Of a DNA stretch of 64,000 nt, positions 9,172-18,668 are shown piece by piece. The notes beneath the pieces are model-generated. The model was not told the origin of the DNA, made no database searches, and was given only the letters and a program-made list of their open reading frames with translations. The stretch is from Saprospiraceae bacterium (GTDB lineage: Bacteria > Bacteroidota > Bacteroidia > Chitinophagales > Saprospiraceae): positions 1-64,000 of the forward strand of contig JADKBO010000013.1 of NCBI GenBank assembly GCA_016715105.1. The letters are read 5' to 3'. Numbering within the stretch: position 1 is the first letter of the stretch; each line of letters begins with the position of its first letter. Made by a program: the position numbers and the translations under genes.

Positions 9172-10371
9172 ATGAATATATTGTGCATTTCCAGATTTTT
9201 TAAGGGGGTTGATTTTATGAGAGCCGGAGCTGCTCAAAATGCCAACATGTTTTTATTGACATCCCTACAACTAAAAGAGGAAGAATGGCCATACGACATT
9301 CTCACAGACAAGTTTTATGTAGAAGAAGATGAAAAAGGAAATTGGGATCTAGATGTGGTTATCAATGGTCTTGCTCATACAATGAAACATACCAAATTTG
9401 ATATTCTGGTAGCACTGGATGATTTTGATGTTGAAAACACCGCCTTTATCAGAGAATATTTCAGAATTCCAGGAATGGGTGAAACTACCTCAAGGTATTT
9501 CCGCGATAAATTGGCCATGAGGATGAAAGCAGCAGAACACAAGCTGCCCAACCCATTATTTTCTGCGCTTTTTCATGACAGTGAAATAAATGAGTTTCTA
9601 TCCAATACTCCCCCACCCTATATGATCAAACCACGAGGGCAGGCCTCGGCAACGGGTATCAAAAAAGTACACAACGCTCATGATGCATGGGAAGCCATTC
9701 ATCATTTGGGAGATCATAGACATGAATTTTTGATTGAAGCATTCAAACCAGGTGATGTATTTCACGTTGATTCCCTTATTTGGGAAGGAAAGGTAATTTT
9801 TTCTAATGTCAGTAAATATTTAGACACTCCATTTGAAGTCGCTCATGGTGGTGGAATTTTCAGATCTGTGAGCTTAGCTGAAGATGAAAAAGATGCTCAA
9901 ACACTTACACAACAAAATGCTGATTTGTTGTCTGCATTTGGGATTCAATATGGCGCATCTCATTCAGAATATATACGTGATATAGATGGTAACTTCAACT
10001 TTTTAGAGACTTCTTCCAGGGTTGGAGGGGCCAATTTGGCAGAAATGGTAGAAGCAGCTTCAGGTATAAATCTTTGGGCAGAGTGGGCCAAAATAGAAAT
10101 TGCAGCTAAGTTGAATGTTCCATACAAACTACCAGAAACAGAAAAACAGCACGCTGGAATTGTCATTTCTCTTTCACGATATGAATGGCCCGATCTGGGT
10201 CCATTTGTTGATGAAGAAATTTGTTGGAAAATGATTAAAAAACATCACATTGGCTTCATTGTGCGCAGCAAAGTCCAGCAACGAGTTGTTCAATTATTGG
10301 AAACGTATACTTCTAGAATTCAGTCAGAATATCACGCTAGTCTACCCGCACCAGATAGACCCACAAATTAA
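9172..10371 (+). CDS. ATP-grasp enzyme of unknown substrate
   Basis: A 399-residue protein with ATP-grasp features: an N-terminal pre-ATP-grasp region with ALDDFDVEN, an ATP-binding strand PYMIKPRGQASATGIKKV, FLIEAFKPGDVFHVDSLIW, and the metal/nucleotide loop NFLETSSRVGGANLAEM. ATP-grasp enzymes usually ligate a carboxylate to an amine or thiol through an acyl phosphate. No substrate-specific domain can be recognised here. The start at 9172 (MNILCISRFFKG) is preferred over a TTG at 9127, which would run inside the aminopeptidase gene. It is closely linked to that peptidase gene upstream, but a shared pathway is only inference. Confidence 0.75.
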   Translation: MNILCISRFFKGVDFMRAGAAQNANMFLLTSLQLKEEEWPYDILTDKFYVEEDEKGNWDLDVVINGLAHTMKHTKFDILVALDDFDVENTAFIREYFRIPGMGETTSRYFRDKLAMRMKAAEHKLPNPLFSALFHDSEINEFLSNTPPPYMIKPRGQASATGIKKVHNAHDAWEAIHHLGDHRHEFLIEAFKPGDVFHVDSLIWEGKVIFSNVSKYLDTPFEVAHGGGIFRSVSLAEDEKDAQTLTQQNADLLSAFGIQYGASHSEYIRDIDGNFNFLETSSRVGGANLAEMVEAASGINLWAEWAKIEIAAKLNVPYKLPETEKQHAGIVISLSRYEWPDLGPFVDEEICWKMIKKHHIGFIVRSKVQQRVVQLLETYTSRIQSEYHASLPAPDRPTN

Positions 10372-10444
10372 AGTACTTACTTTGCAAGTTTGTTAGATAA
10401 ACCATTGCTTAGTTTAGGACACAGCTAAAAATAGTATTAATGTT

Positions 10445-10541
10445 GTTAAGAAAAATTGTAGCAAGAAAATAGATTCTTCTACTTTTTTGCCTTGATGCAA
10501 TAAAGTAGCAAAAAAAATCAAGGCTGAATTTTTTTCTTAAC
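10445..10541. repeat. Nested inverted-repeat element
   Basis: Outer arms GTTAAGAAAAATT and its near complement AATTTTTTTCTTAAC flank an inner hairpin with arms CCTTGAT and ATCAAGG. Confidence 0.5.
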
Positions 10542-10816
10542 GCTCCCTCACTTCAAAAATACTATGCAAAAAAAACTCACTTTTGGCTTTGCTTCAATGT
10601 TTTTAGCTGCACCTGCACCAATTCATTTGTTTTAGGTCACTTATAGTTCGAACAGTTTTTTGCACTTAACGTATTTTTGAAGTTCGGTAGCTAAAAAAAT
10701 AAGGCCGATACAAAACTGATCGAGTAGCTCCTGACTCAAGCCCGGAGAATAGTGCCCAAGCAGTTTAAAAGCATTACAAAAGCCAGATACGAGTTTTTTG
10801 TATCGGGAGGTTTTTT

Positions 10817-10850
10817 GGTTACTTTTTTGACGGTACAAAAAAGTGACAAC
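10817..10850. repeat. Hairpin element
   Basis: GGTTACTTTTTTG (10817-10829), loop ACGGTA, CAAAAAAGTGAC (10836-10847) followed by AACC, so most of a 16-base stem can form. There is no T-run on either side, so it does not look like a terminator of a neighbouring gene. Confidence 0.5.
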
Positions 10851-11176
10851 CCCAGGCACAGGCAGTGGACTCAAGATTTAGTAGGTTTTCTTATTGTTTC
10901 CAAGGTGATTAGCCTTATAATACCCTTCTGAAGTGTTTTGTTAAATTTCTTTCAGCTTATCGAATTATGATCTCATATTATAAAAAAGATGTATCCTAAC
11001 CTTAGACACTAAATGCAGAGCATAATTTTCCAAAAAATAAAGTAAGCTCTAATCATTTAGCAATTAGTGTCTTATGAATTTGTTATTTTTTTACTTTTAG
11101 TAATGTCCAATATAATTTGAAATTTAATTTCAATTATCTAGCGTACATCGTTATATTTCGCTACAAATTCAAATTT

Positions 11177-12088
11177 ATGAGATTATTAGCATTGATAATC
11201 TGGGCTTTGCCACTATTTTCTATTGCCCAGTCTGTCGCCCCCTCACCAGAACACCTCAAATCAATTACTCCTCTTTGGACTGGCGAACGCAGTGCGGACG
11301 GACGACCTCATGTGTCAGAAAAACTTTTGGAAAGACTCAAAAATATATCTGTTGAGGAAGCTTGGGGCTTTTTGAGAAACAAAGGTTATCAAAATCAATA
11401 TGAGAATGACTGGTTTATCCTGAAACCAGAAATCACCATGACTGGCAGAGTGGTCACTGCTCAATATGCACCTTTGCGACCGGATCTGGAAAAAGTTTGG
11501 AAAGACAAAGGTAAAGAGGAGGGCAGAATCGGAGCAATGAATAGTTGGCCCATTGATGTACTCAAACCTGGAGACATTTACATTGCTGATGGTTTTGGAA
11601 AAATAGTGGACGGTACATTGATCGGTGATAATTTGGGCAATGCCATTTTTGCAAAATCAAAAAATGGTGTTGTTTTTTATGGTTCGGTAAGAGACATCGA
11701 AGGCTTGGCTGCCATAGAAGGTTTTAATGCTTTTACAAAAGGACATGATCCTAGTTACATTCAACAAATGATGCTTTCTGGACTCAATGTACCCATCAGA
11801 ATGGGCAGAGCTTTTGTGGTACCTGGAGATGTGTTACTTGCCAAAAAAGGCGGTATCGTTTTCATACCACCACACCTTTTAGACGAACTCATTATCAACT
11901 CAGAGTTCGTGCAGTTGCGAGATAAGTTTGGGCATCAAAGATTGATTGAAGGCAAATACACACCTGGAGAAATAGACACCAAATGGACAGACGCCATAAA
12001 ATCTGATTTCCTCACTTGGCTGGACTCCCAAAAATTGCCAATGAGCAGAAGTGAGTTGGACAATTATATGAAAGACAGAACTTGGTAA
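11177..12088 (+). CDS. Exported RraA-like / HMG-aldolase-family protein
   Basis: A protein of 303 residues. The N terminus MRLLALIIWALPLFSIAQS is a Sec signal peptide predicted to be cut before Gln, so the start at 11177 is preferred to an upstream TTG at 11117. The mature part shows the RraA/4-hydroxy-4-methyl-2-oxoglutarate aldolase fold: LKPGDIYIADGFG, GTLIGDNLGNAIFAKSKNGVVFYGSVRDIEGL. The VRD arginine and aspartate correspond to the pyruvate/metal-binding pair of class II HMG/CHA aldolases. Most family members are cytosolic, so a leader is notable. It is 29 bases upstream of an enolase-superfamily gene that also has an export-like N terminus; together they could act on a sugar acid or keto acid. 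Confidence 0.8.
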   Translation: MRLLALIIWALPLFSIAQSVAPSPEHLKSITPLWTGERSADGRPHVSEKLLERLKNISVEEAWGFLRNKGYQNQYENDWFILKPEITMTGRVVTAQYAPLRPDLEKVWKDKGKEEGRIGAMNSWPIDVLKPGDIYIADGFGKIVDGTLIGDNLGNAIFAKSKNGVVFYGSVRDIEGLAAIEGFNAFTKGHDPSYIQQMMLSGLNVPIRMGRAFVVPGDVLLAKKGGIVFIPPHLLDELIINSEFVQLRDKFGHQRLIEGKYTPGEIDTKWTDAIKSDFLTWLDSQKLPMSRSELDNYMKDRTW

Positions 12089-12117
12089 TATTGAATTAAA
12101 TCATAAAACAGATAAAC

Positions 12118-13584
12118 ATGAATCCTTCACAAAAATTTCTTGAAAAGTTGGGTTTAAAAGACCCGGTAGAGGAAGAAAAAATCCCTTTAGAATCGAATGG
12201 TGGCAGCGACCGTAGAGATTTTTTGAAACAGTCATTGGGTGGAATCACACTCGGAAGCCTCTTTTTATCCAGACCAGAAGAAATATTGGAGCACTCCACT
12301 TCAAAGGTCAATAAATTCTCCGCTCCATCCGATTTGAAGATTACTGACATGAAATATGCGGTAGTCATGAATGGCAATGGCAGATGTCCTGTCATCAAAA
12401 TTGAAACCAATCAAGGAATTGTCGGTTTGGGAGAAGTACGAGATGGCGCAGACTGGCGATATGCATTGTTTCTCAAGAGTCGCATCAAAGGTATGAATCC
12501 TACAAGTGTCGATTTATTATTTAGAAGGATCAAACAATTTGGTTTTCATGCCAGACAAGGCGGTGGAGTTTGTGCTGTTGAGATGGCACTATGGGACTTG
12601 GCTGGAAAGGCTTATAATGTACCGGCTTACCAATTGTTAGGCGGAAAGTTTAGAGATAAAGTGAGGCTCTACGCAGATACTCCTCAAGAAAAAGACTCAA
12701 CTGTCTTTGCAGAAAAAATGCGGGTAAGGATGAAAGACAAGGGTTTTACATTTTTAAAGATGGATTTTGGTATTGAACTTGTAAAGGACATACCAGGAGC
12801 TATTGTCAATGGTAACTTTTGGGATGTTGGCCGACAATGGAGCAATGAACCTATGTCTTACGGAGCTATGGCTCACCCACTGACTCAAGTACAAATTACT
12901 GAAAAAGGATTGGAAGCTATTTTTTTGTATATTGAAAAGGTAAGAAATGTAGTGGGTTATGAAATTCCACTTGCTTCAGATCACTACGGTCATTTTGATC
13001 TCAACAATGCCATCAGACTTGGCCAGGCTGTCGAAAAATTCAGATTGGCGTGGTTGGAAGACATGATTCCCTGGCAGTTTACATCCCAGCTCAAAGAAAT
13101 CAAAACGGCCATCAATACGCCTTTGTGTACAGGTGAAGATATCTACTTAAAAGAAGAATTCATCAAACTTTGTGATACGCAATCAGTGGACATCGTGCAT
13201 CCAGATCTTGCTACTTCAGGAGGCTTGTTAGAAACTAAAAAGATTGGTGATTATGCAGAAGAAAAAGGAATAGCCATGGCCATGCACTTCGCAGGACTAC
13301 CCATTTCCTTTATGGCAAATGTACACTGTGCGGCTGCAACTCTTAATGTGGTAGGTCTGGAAAATCACTCTATTGATGTACCTTATTGGACAAAATTGGT
13401 CAAAACGGTAGATGGAAAACCATTGTATGAAAATGGTTTTGCAGCGGTACCAGATTCTCCAGGTTTGGGTATTGAACTCAATGAAGAGGAAATGAAACAA
13501 CACCTTGCACCTGATAACAAAACATTTTTTGAACCTACTCCAGAATGGGACAACATCAGGAGTTGGGACAGACTCTGGAGTTAA
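12118..13584 (+). CDS. Mandelate racemase/muconate lactonizing enzyme-family protein with twin-arginine N terminus
   Basis: A 488-residue member of the enolase superfamily. Residues 31-50 contain RRDFLK followed by a modestly hydrophobic stretch, which resembles a Tat leader. The catalytic barrel has candidate metal ligands Asp288 (ASDHYGHFD), Glu314 (LEDM) and Glu340 (GED), a LxMD motif with Lys214 and Asp216 where racemases have KxK, and a candidate general acid/base His390 (AMHFAG). The Asp in place of the second Lys argues against a racemase and fits a sugar-acid dehydratase-like reaction, but the substrate is unknown. The RraA-like aldolase gene lies just upstream, and dehydratase plus aldolase would make a plausible short catabolic pair. 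Confidence 0.82.
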   Translation: MNPSQKFLEKLGLKDPVEEEKIPLESNGGSDRRDFLKQSLGGITLGSLFLSRPEEILEHSTSKVNKFSAPSDLKITDMKYAVVMNGNGRCPVIKIETNQGIVGLGEVRDGADWRYALFLKSRIKGMNPTSVDLLFRRIKQFGFHARQGGGVCAVEMALWDLAGKAYNVPAYQLLGGKFRDKVRLYADTPQEKDSTVFAEKMRVRMKDKGFTFLKMDFGIELVKDIPGAIVNGNFWDVGRQWSNEPMSYGAMAHPLTQVQITEKGLEAIFLYIEKVRNVVGYEIPLASDHYGHFDLNNAIRLGQAVEKFRLAWLEDMIPWQFTSQLKEIKTAINTPLCTGEDIYLKEEFIKLCDTQSVDIVHPDLATSGGLLETKKIGDYAEEKGIAMAMHFAGLPISFMANVHCAAATLNVVGLENHSIDVPYWTKLVKTVDGKPLYENGFAAVPDSPGLGIELNEEEMKQHLAPDNKTFFEPTPEWDNIRSWDRLWS

Positions 13585-13597
13585 AAACTTCAAATTC

Positions 13598-13634
13598 AAG
13601 TAAAAAGCCCTCTATTTTGCAGGGCTTTTTACTT
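13598..13634 (+). terminator. Intrinsic terminator after the enolase-superfamily gene
   Basis: A 14-base stem AAGTAAAAAGCCCT (13598-13611) pairs with AGGGCTTTTTACTT (13621-13634). The A/T symmetry allows use on either strand. Confidence 0.85.
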
Positions 13635-13672
13635 TAATTTCTGGTACCTTTTTGGATTATAAATTGAATTTC

Positions 13673-14500
13673 ATGTTTAAAAATATCTGCTTGCTAATGC
13701 TGCTTTTGACGTTCTTTTCTTGTGCGAAGAAAATGACGCAGGATAGAACCATATATTTCCCAAAACAGCAAAAGCAAACCAACATTACGCTGCCAAAGGA
13801 AAAAGTTTGGGTATTCATCATGGCTGGCCAATCAAATATGGCAGGGAGGGGTTTTGTAGAACCGCAAGATACCCTCACAAATAATCGAATTTACAGCATT
13901 AATCAGGCTGGCGACCTTGTTTTAGCCAAAGAACCCCTTCATTTCTATGAACCCAACCTCACTGGATTGGATTGTGGTAGATCTTTCGCTTTGGCATTAC
14001 TCGGGAAAATACCAGATGATGTAAGTATTTTGATGATACCAACGGCCGTCGGAGGGAGTGCTATTTCGCAATGGCTCAACGATGAGACCTACAGAAACGT
14101 AACTCTTTTGAGCAATTTCAAAGAAAAGGTAACCCTTGGAAAGTCCTTTGGTACGGTGAAAGCTGTTTTATGGCACCAGGGAGAAAGTGATTCCAATCCC
14201 AAAGATATTCTCCATTATCAAGATAGACTACAAACACTTTTTTCAGTTTTCAGGTCTATTATTGGTAATCCAACCTTGCCAATCATTGCAGGTGAATTGG
14301 GCAGTTACTCAGAAAACAAAATGGGATGGCAACAAATCAATGACGCTATGCACAAATGTGTTGAAAAAGATCCTTTTGCAGCATCCATTTCAACCAAGGA
14401 CCTGAAACACAAAGGCGATTTGATCCACTTTGATTCAAAAGGACAAAGGGAAATGGGCAAAAGATTTGCAACGGCTTATTTAAAGCACTTCTTGAAGTAA
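13673..14500 (+). CDS. SASA-domain carbohydrate esterase lipoprotein
   Basis: A protein of 275 residues related to sialate O-acetylesterase (SASA/DUF303) and acetylxylan esterases, likely removing O-acetyl groups from glycans in the periplasm or at the cell surface. The N terminus MFKNICLLMLLLTFFSCAK is a lipoprotein leader with the lipobox TFFSC, so the ATG at 13673 is chosen over an upstream TTG at 13652. The SGNH-type blocks are present: MAGQSNMAGRG with the nucleophilic serine, LWHQGESD, and IHFDSKGQ with the catalytic His. It follows a terminator and so is its own transcription unit. Confidence 0.85.
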   Translation: MFKNICLLMLLLTFFSCAKKMTQDRTIYFPKQQKQTNITLPKEKVWVFIMAGQSNMAGRGFVEPQDTLTNNRIYSINQAGDLVLAKEPLHFYEPNLTGLDCGRSFALALLGKIPDDVSILMIPTAVGGSAISQWLNDETYRNVTLLSNFKEKVTLGKSFGTVKAVLWHQGESDSNPKDILHYQDRLQTLFSVFRSIIGNPTLPIIAGELGSYSENKMGWQQINDAMHKCVEKDPFAASISTKDLKHKGDLIHFDSKGQREMGKRFATAYLKHFLK

Positions 14501-14532
14501 ACACTTCAAAAATGATTTTTTGTGCGCTTCTG

Positions 14533-14723
14533 AATTGATTTGGCTGTATGTTTCCACGCGTCCTTACTGCGAACTGAAGTTCGCATTCCACAGTGCTTTT
14601 CCATTTGGAAAAAAAATGAAACACCCAAAAGCAGAAAATTATGTTTTTGTTTAAATTTTCAAGTCCAAGGAAAAAGAAAAGGCAGCGCCCTCAGTCCATG
14701 ATATTAATCCAGAATTTCAATCC
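14533..14723 (+). repeat. Intergenic element, copy 1
   Basis: Starts AATTGATTTGGCTGTATG and contains the hairpin TGCGAACTGAAGTTCGCA, GCATTCCACAGTGCTTTTCC, AGGCAGCGCC and an end CAGAATTTCAATCC. The same order and spacing recur about 219 bases downstream. Confidence 0.75.
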
Positions 14724-14751
14724 AAGATTAGAATATTTTTATGGAGAGCTA

Positions 14752-14950
14752 AATTGATTTGGCTGTATGCTTCCCAAGCTTCATTACTACGAACTGAAGT
14801 TCGCATTCCACAGTGCTTTTCCGTTTGGAAAATAATTAAAACACCTGCAAGTATCAAATTATGTATTCGTATAACTTTAAAAGGTCTAGGAAAAACAAAG
14901 AGGCAGCGCCTCGGTCCATATATTAACCCAGGATTTCAATCCTGGGGTTA
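14752..14950 (+). repeat. Intergenic element, copy 2
   Basis: Diverged direct repeat of 14533-14723 with the same opening 18 bases, the same GAACTGAAGTTCGCATTCCAC core, GAGGCAGCGCC and a terminal palindrome CCCAGGATTTCAATCCTGGG. No ORF or transposase is inside. Confidence 0.75.
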
Positions 14951-15224
14951 AGACAAAACAAGGACTTGAGTTCCGGAGGAACGGCACATTTTACTTACAA
15001 AGACACAGACCACCAGTTTCAATACCTAGCATTAGACCAATCAAATAAAAAGTAAGATCGCAAAACAAGGAGTCTTATATATTGGAATCCACTACCAGCT
15101 GATTTAATTCCATCAAATACTCCTTGAAATGAAAAAAAAACCAAAACAACAAACTTTGGATATCCATCATCCTATATTTCGAGGCACTTGCTTATATTCA
15201 TGTTTCTATTCAAAAATAAATCAA

Positions 15225-18200
15225 ATGTTGAAACGGTACTTTTCCTTCATTTTATCCGTCTTGTTTTGTCTCAGCATACAGGCACAAAAAGGGCCAGAGT
15301 TTTTAGAACCTGCACAAAACCATTGGGTTGACTCCGTGTTCTCACAATTGACCGTTGAAGAAAAAGTAGGTCAATTATTAATGCCTAGGGGAAATGTATC
15401 AGGCAGACCACACGATGTAGAAAAATTGATGCGATATGTCAAAGACTATCATATAGGTGGCATCGTTTTTTTGCCGGGCCACCTACTGTCCAAGCAAGGT
15501 TGACCAATCAACTTCAAAACATTTCAAGAGTACCTTTATTAATAGGCGAAGATTTTGAATGGGGGCTCGCTATGAGAATGGACAGTACTGATCGATTTCC
15601 GTACAATATGTCTTTGGGTGCCATCAATGGAAAATACGAACTCATTGAGCAAATGGGTGCAGAAGTAGGCAGACAATGTAAAAGATTGGGCGTCCATGTC
15701 AACTATGCCCCCGTAGTGGATGTAAATATCAATATCAACAATCCTGTCATCAATTTCAGATCATATGGTGAGGATAAAAACTTAGTAGCTCAGAAAGGAT
15801 TGGCATACATGAAAGGCTTACAATCCCAAAATATTATAGCCACGGCCAAACATTTTCCAGGTCATGGGGACACAGACGTTGATTCTCATAAAGATTTGCC
15901 CATCATTCCCCACAGTAAGGAAAGACTAAAAAACATTGAATTTGTTCCATTTCAAAAGTTGATTGATAATGGTCTTGCAGGAGTCATGACTTCCCACCTC
16001 GATGTACCTGTTTACGAAACAAAACCAGGCCTTGCAGCAACCTTTTCAAAAAGTATTTTGACCGATCTGCTCAAAAATGAAATGGGATTTACCGGGCTCA
16101 CCTTTACCGACGCCATGGACATGCAAGGTGCCGTAAAAAATTTCCCAAAAGGTGAAGCCTTGGTAGAAGCGCTACTGGCTGGCAACGACGTTTTGGAAAC
16201 ATTTGAAGATGTACCTTCTGCATTTGAGGCAGTGCTTAGGTCTGTGAAATCAGGAAAAATTTCGATGAAAATGCTGGATGAAAAAGTCAAAAAAATACTG
16301 AAAGCAAAATATTGGGTGGGACTTTCTGACTTCAAACCCATAGAAATCGAAAATCTCATCCATGATTTGAATACGCCCAAATCCGATTTCCTCAACCACC
16401 AATTTGCAGAAGGGATGATCACATTGATCAAAAACGAGGACAACGTTATCCCAATTAAAAATCTCACTTCAAAAATAGCAGTCATATCCATTGATGCCAT
16501 TGGTGAAACTCCCTTTCAAACCATGTGTAAAAACTACACAACTGTTGACGTATTTTCTTTACCACCCAATGACAGTATTTCTCTGGTCAAATGGGTGGAT
16601 AGCTTGAAAAATTATGATTTCATCATTACTGCCCTTCACCTCAAAGAAGTGAGAGCCTCAGCAAAATACAGCCTCAACAAATACAATTTACAATCACTCA
16701 AAATGCTGAGCACTTTGAAAAATAACTTGCTTTGTGTTTTGGGTAATGTCTACAGTATTCCAAAAATTGATCAATTAGAAAATTTTAAAGCAATTGCAGT
16801 AGGCTATCAAAATACGAGCTACACAGAAAATGCGTTGGCTCAGGCAATCTTTGGTGGCATTACCTTTCAAGGAAGTTTACCTGTGACACTCAATGAAAAA
16901 TATAAGTTGGGTGACGGTCTTATTTCTGATGACCTAAACCGTATTTCCTATGGTATTCCAGAACAAGTAGGAATGGATGGAGCTATTTTGTCTTCAAAAA
17001 TTGACTCTCTTGTTAATTTGGGATTGGCAGAGAAAGCTTTTCCGGGGGCTGTTGTCCAAGTGATAAAAGACGGCAGAACCGTTTATCAAAAAGCTTATGG
17101 ATTTCACACCTATGAGCAGGCATTGGCCAATGCACCGATTGCACAAATAAAGTATGAGACTGGTATCAAAACTGATGCCATGGATCAATTTACTCCAGCA
17201 GTCACAAAAAAAATAGAGGGTAGCAATCAAGCTGAAATAGCTGGTCTAGTAAAAGTAGATGATGTGTATGACTTTGCTTCCGTCACCAAAATCAGTACTT
17301 CTGCTCTGGCACTTTTACAATTGACTAGTGAAGGTAAATTTGACATCAACAAGACATTTTCCACATATGTTCCATCACTGGCAAATAGTAACAAGGCGGA
17401 TCTTGTATTTAAAGATATGCTGACTCACCGTTCAGGTCTTAAAGCCTGGATACCTTTTTGGAGAAATGCAGTAGACACCATCACTACAGTCAATAAAGCA
17501 CTCTTAGTCAATCCAGAATTGGATACTGCCTTTATATACTTGGTAAAGAAACCTTCTTTTTTCAAACGATTATTCGGTAAAAAGACTACAAGAACCATTC
17601 AGATTATAGAATCTGTGGATTCCATAAAAGGACTGTGGGAGCAATGTTTGTTGCCCAATACCATCACTTGGAAGCCCAACATTTTCAGCCCCAAGGCAAC
17701 ACCCATTTTTTCAATAGAAATCAATGAAAATTTATGGATGAATCAGAATTACCTACATCAAATATTTAACGAAATCAAAGAATCTCCTGTTAATAAACAA
17801 CAAGGATATGTGTATAGTGACCTACATTATTATTACTATCCACAGATGATCAAATCGATCACTGGGTCAGACTTTGATACTTATTTAAAACAAACTTATA
17901 AGAAAATTGGAGCCAACTCTCTCACATTCAATCCAAAAAAACAGCACGATTTGGAGAAAATTGTACCTACAGAATATGATAGTTTATTCAGAGGACAACT
18001 CATCCACGGTTTTGTACACGATGAGGGCGCTGCCATGTTGGATGGTGTGTCTGGTCATGCAGGATTATTTGGAAATGCCAATGATTTGAGCAAATTGATG
18101 TTACTCTATTTGCAAAAGGGAAGTTATGGAGGAGAGCGCTTTTTTAAATCAGAAATCATGGACGAGTTTACAGCTTATCAATTTAAGGAAGAAAACAACA

Positions 18201-18448
18201 GAAGAGGCATTGCATTTGATAAAGCTTCCTTTGACCCAAAAGTTGAAAACGCGCCCCGTTTATCATCTCCAGAGAGTTATGGCCATTCAGGTTACACAGG
18301 GACTTTTACCTGGATAGACCCAAAGGCAAATTTATTGTATGTATTTTTTGCTAATAGAGTGTATCCAACGAGAAATAACTCCAAAATAAGTGATTTAAAT
18401 ATCAGAACCAGAATTGGTGATGCCATATACCAAAGTATGAAAGAATAA
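15225..18448 (+). pseudogene. GH3 beta-N-acetylhexosaminidase fused to a serine beta-lactamase-like domain, one frameshift
   Basis: About 1070 residues when read through. A signal peptide MLKRYFSFILSVLFCLSIQAQ with Gln at +1 sets the start at 15225. The GH3/NagZ-like domain follows, with KHFPGHGDTDVDSH near residue 208 and the TDAMDM nucleophile region. After a linker, a class C beta-lactamase-like domain has the SxxK motif SVTK near residue 685, YSD as the YxN equivalent, and a late HSGYTGT motif. The first frame stops at 15503 and the next continues GPPTVQARLTNQLQN. One extra T in the seven-T run at 15466-15472 restores VFFAGPPTVQ, so a sequencing error is likely. The fusion fits removal of GlcNAc from muropeptides plus a peptidase/esterase step. 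Confidence 0.85.
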
Positions 18449-18668
18449 GCTATGGCGATCCTCAAGGAAAAGTTAATGAAATGGCTTTTTCGACAGATTC
18501 AAGAATAATTTCCCTTTTTGGCATATAAATTGCCTTAGACCATTCATGTAGAATTGCAAATTAGACAATACCCCGAGCATCAAGATACTATTAAAAATAT
18601 CCCTGCTGTATTTGGCGTTTTAATCGTGTCACCAGTTTTTGAATAATATTGCTGAAGGTTACATAAGA

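Larger units (their letters stand above)
10372..11176. other. Long intergenic region with structured, probably repeated, DNA
   Basis: No credible gene. Two structured parts stand out. In the first, GTTAAGAAAAATT (10445-10457) is inverted at 10527-10541 and encloses a smaller hairpin with CCTTGAT and ATCAAGG arms. In the second, GGTTACTTTTTTG (10817-10829) pairs with CAAAAAAGTGAC (10836-10847) around a six-base loop. Both resemble dispersed intergenic elements common in Bacteroidota genomes, but copy number cannot be judged here. Confidence 0.5.
14501..15224. other. Intergenic region holding a duplicated element
   Basis: No gene seen. Most of it consists of two diverged copies of one element of about 190 bases, followed by a palindrome CCCAGGATTTCAATCCTGGG near 14928-14947 and unremarkable sequence to the next gene. 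Confidence 0.55.

Noticed and set aside
10641..10874. Minus-strand 77-codon open frame
   Set aside because: Overlaps the hairpin element at 10817-10850, has no start context or domain, and the reading frame is probably a by-product of the repeated DNA.
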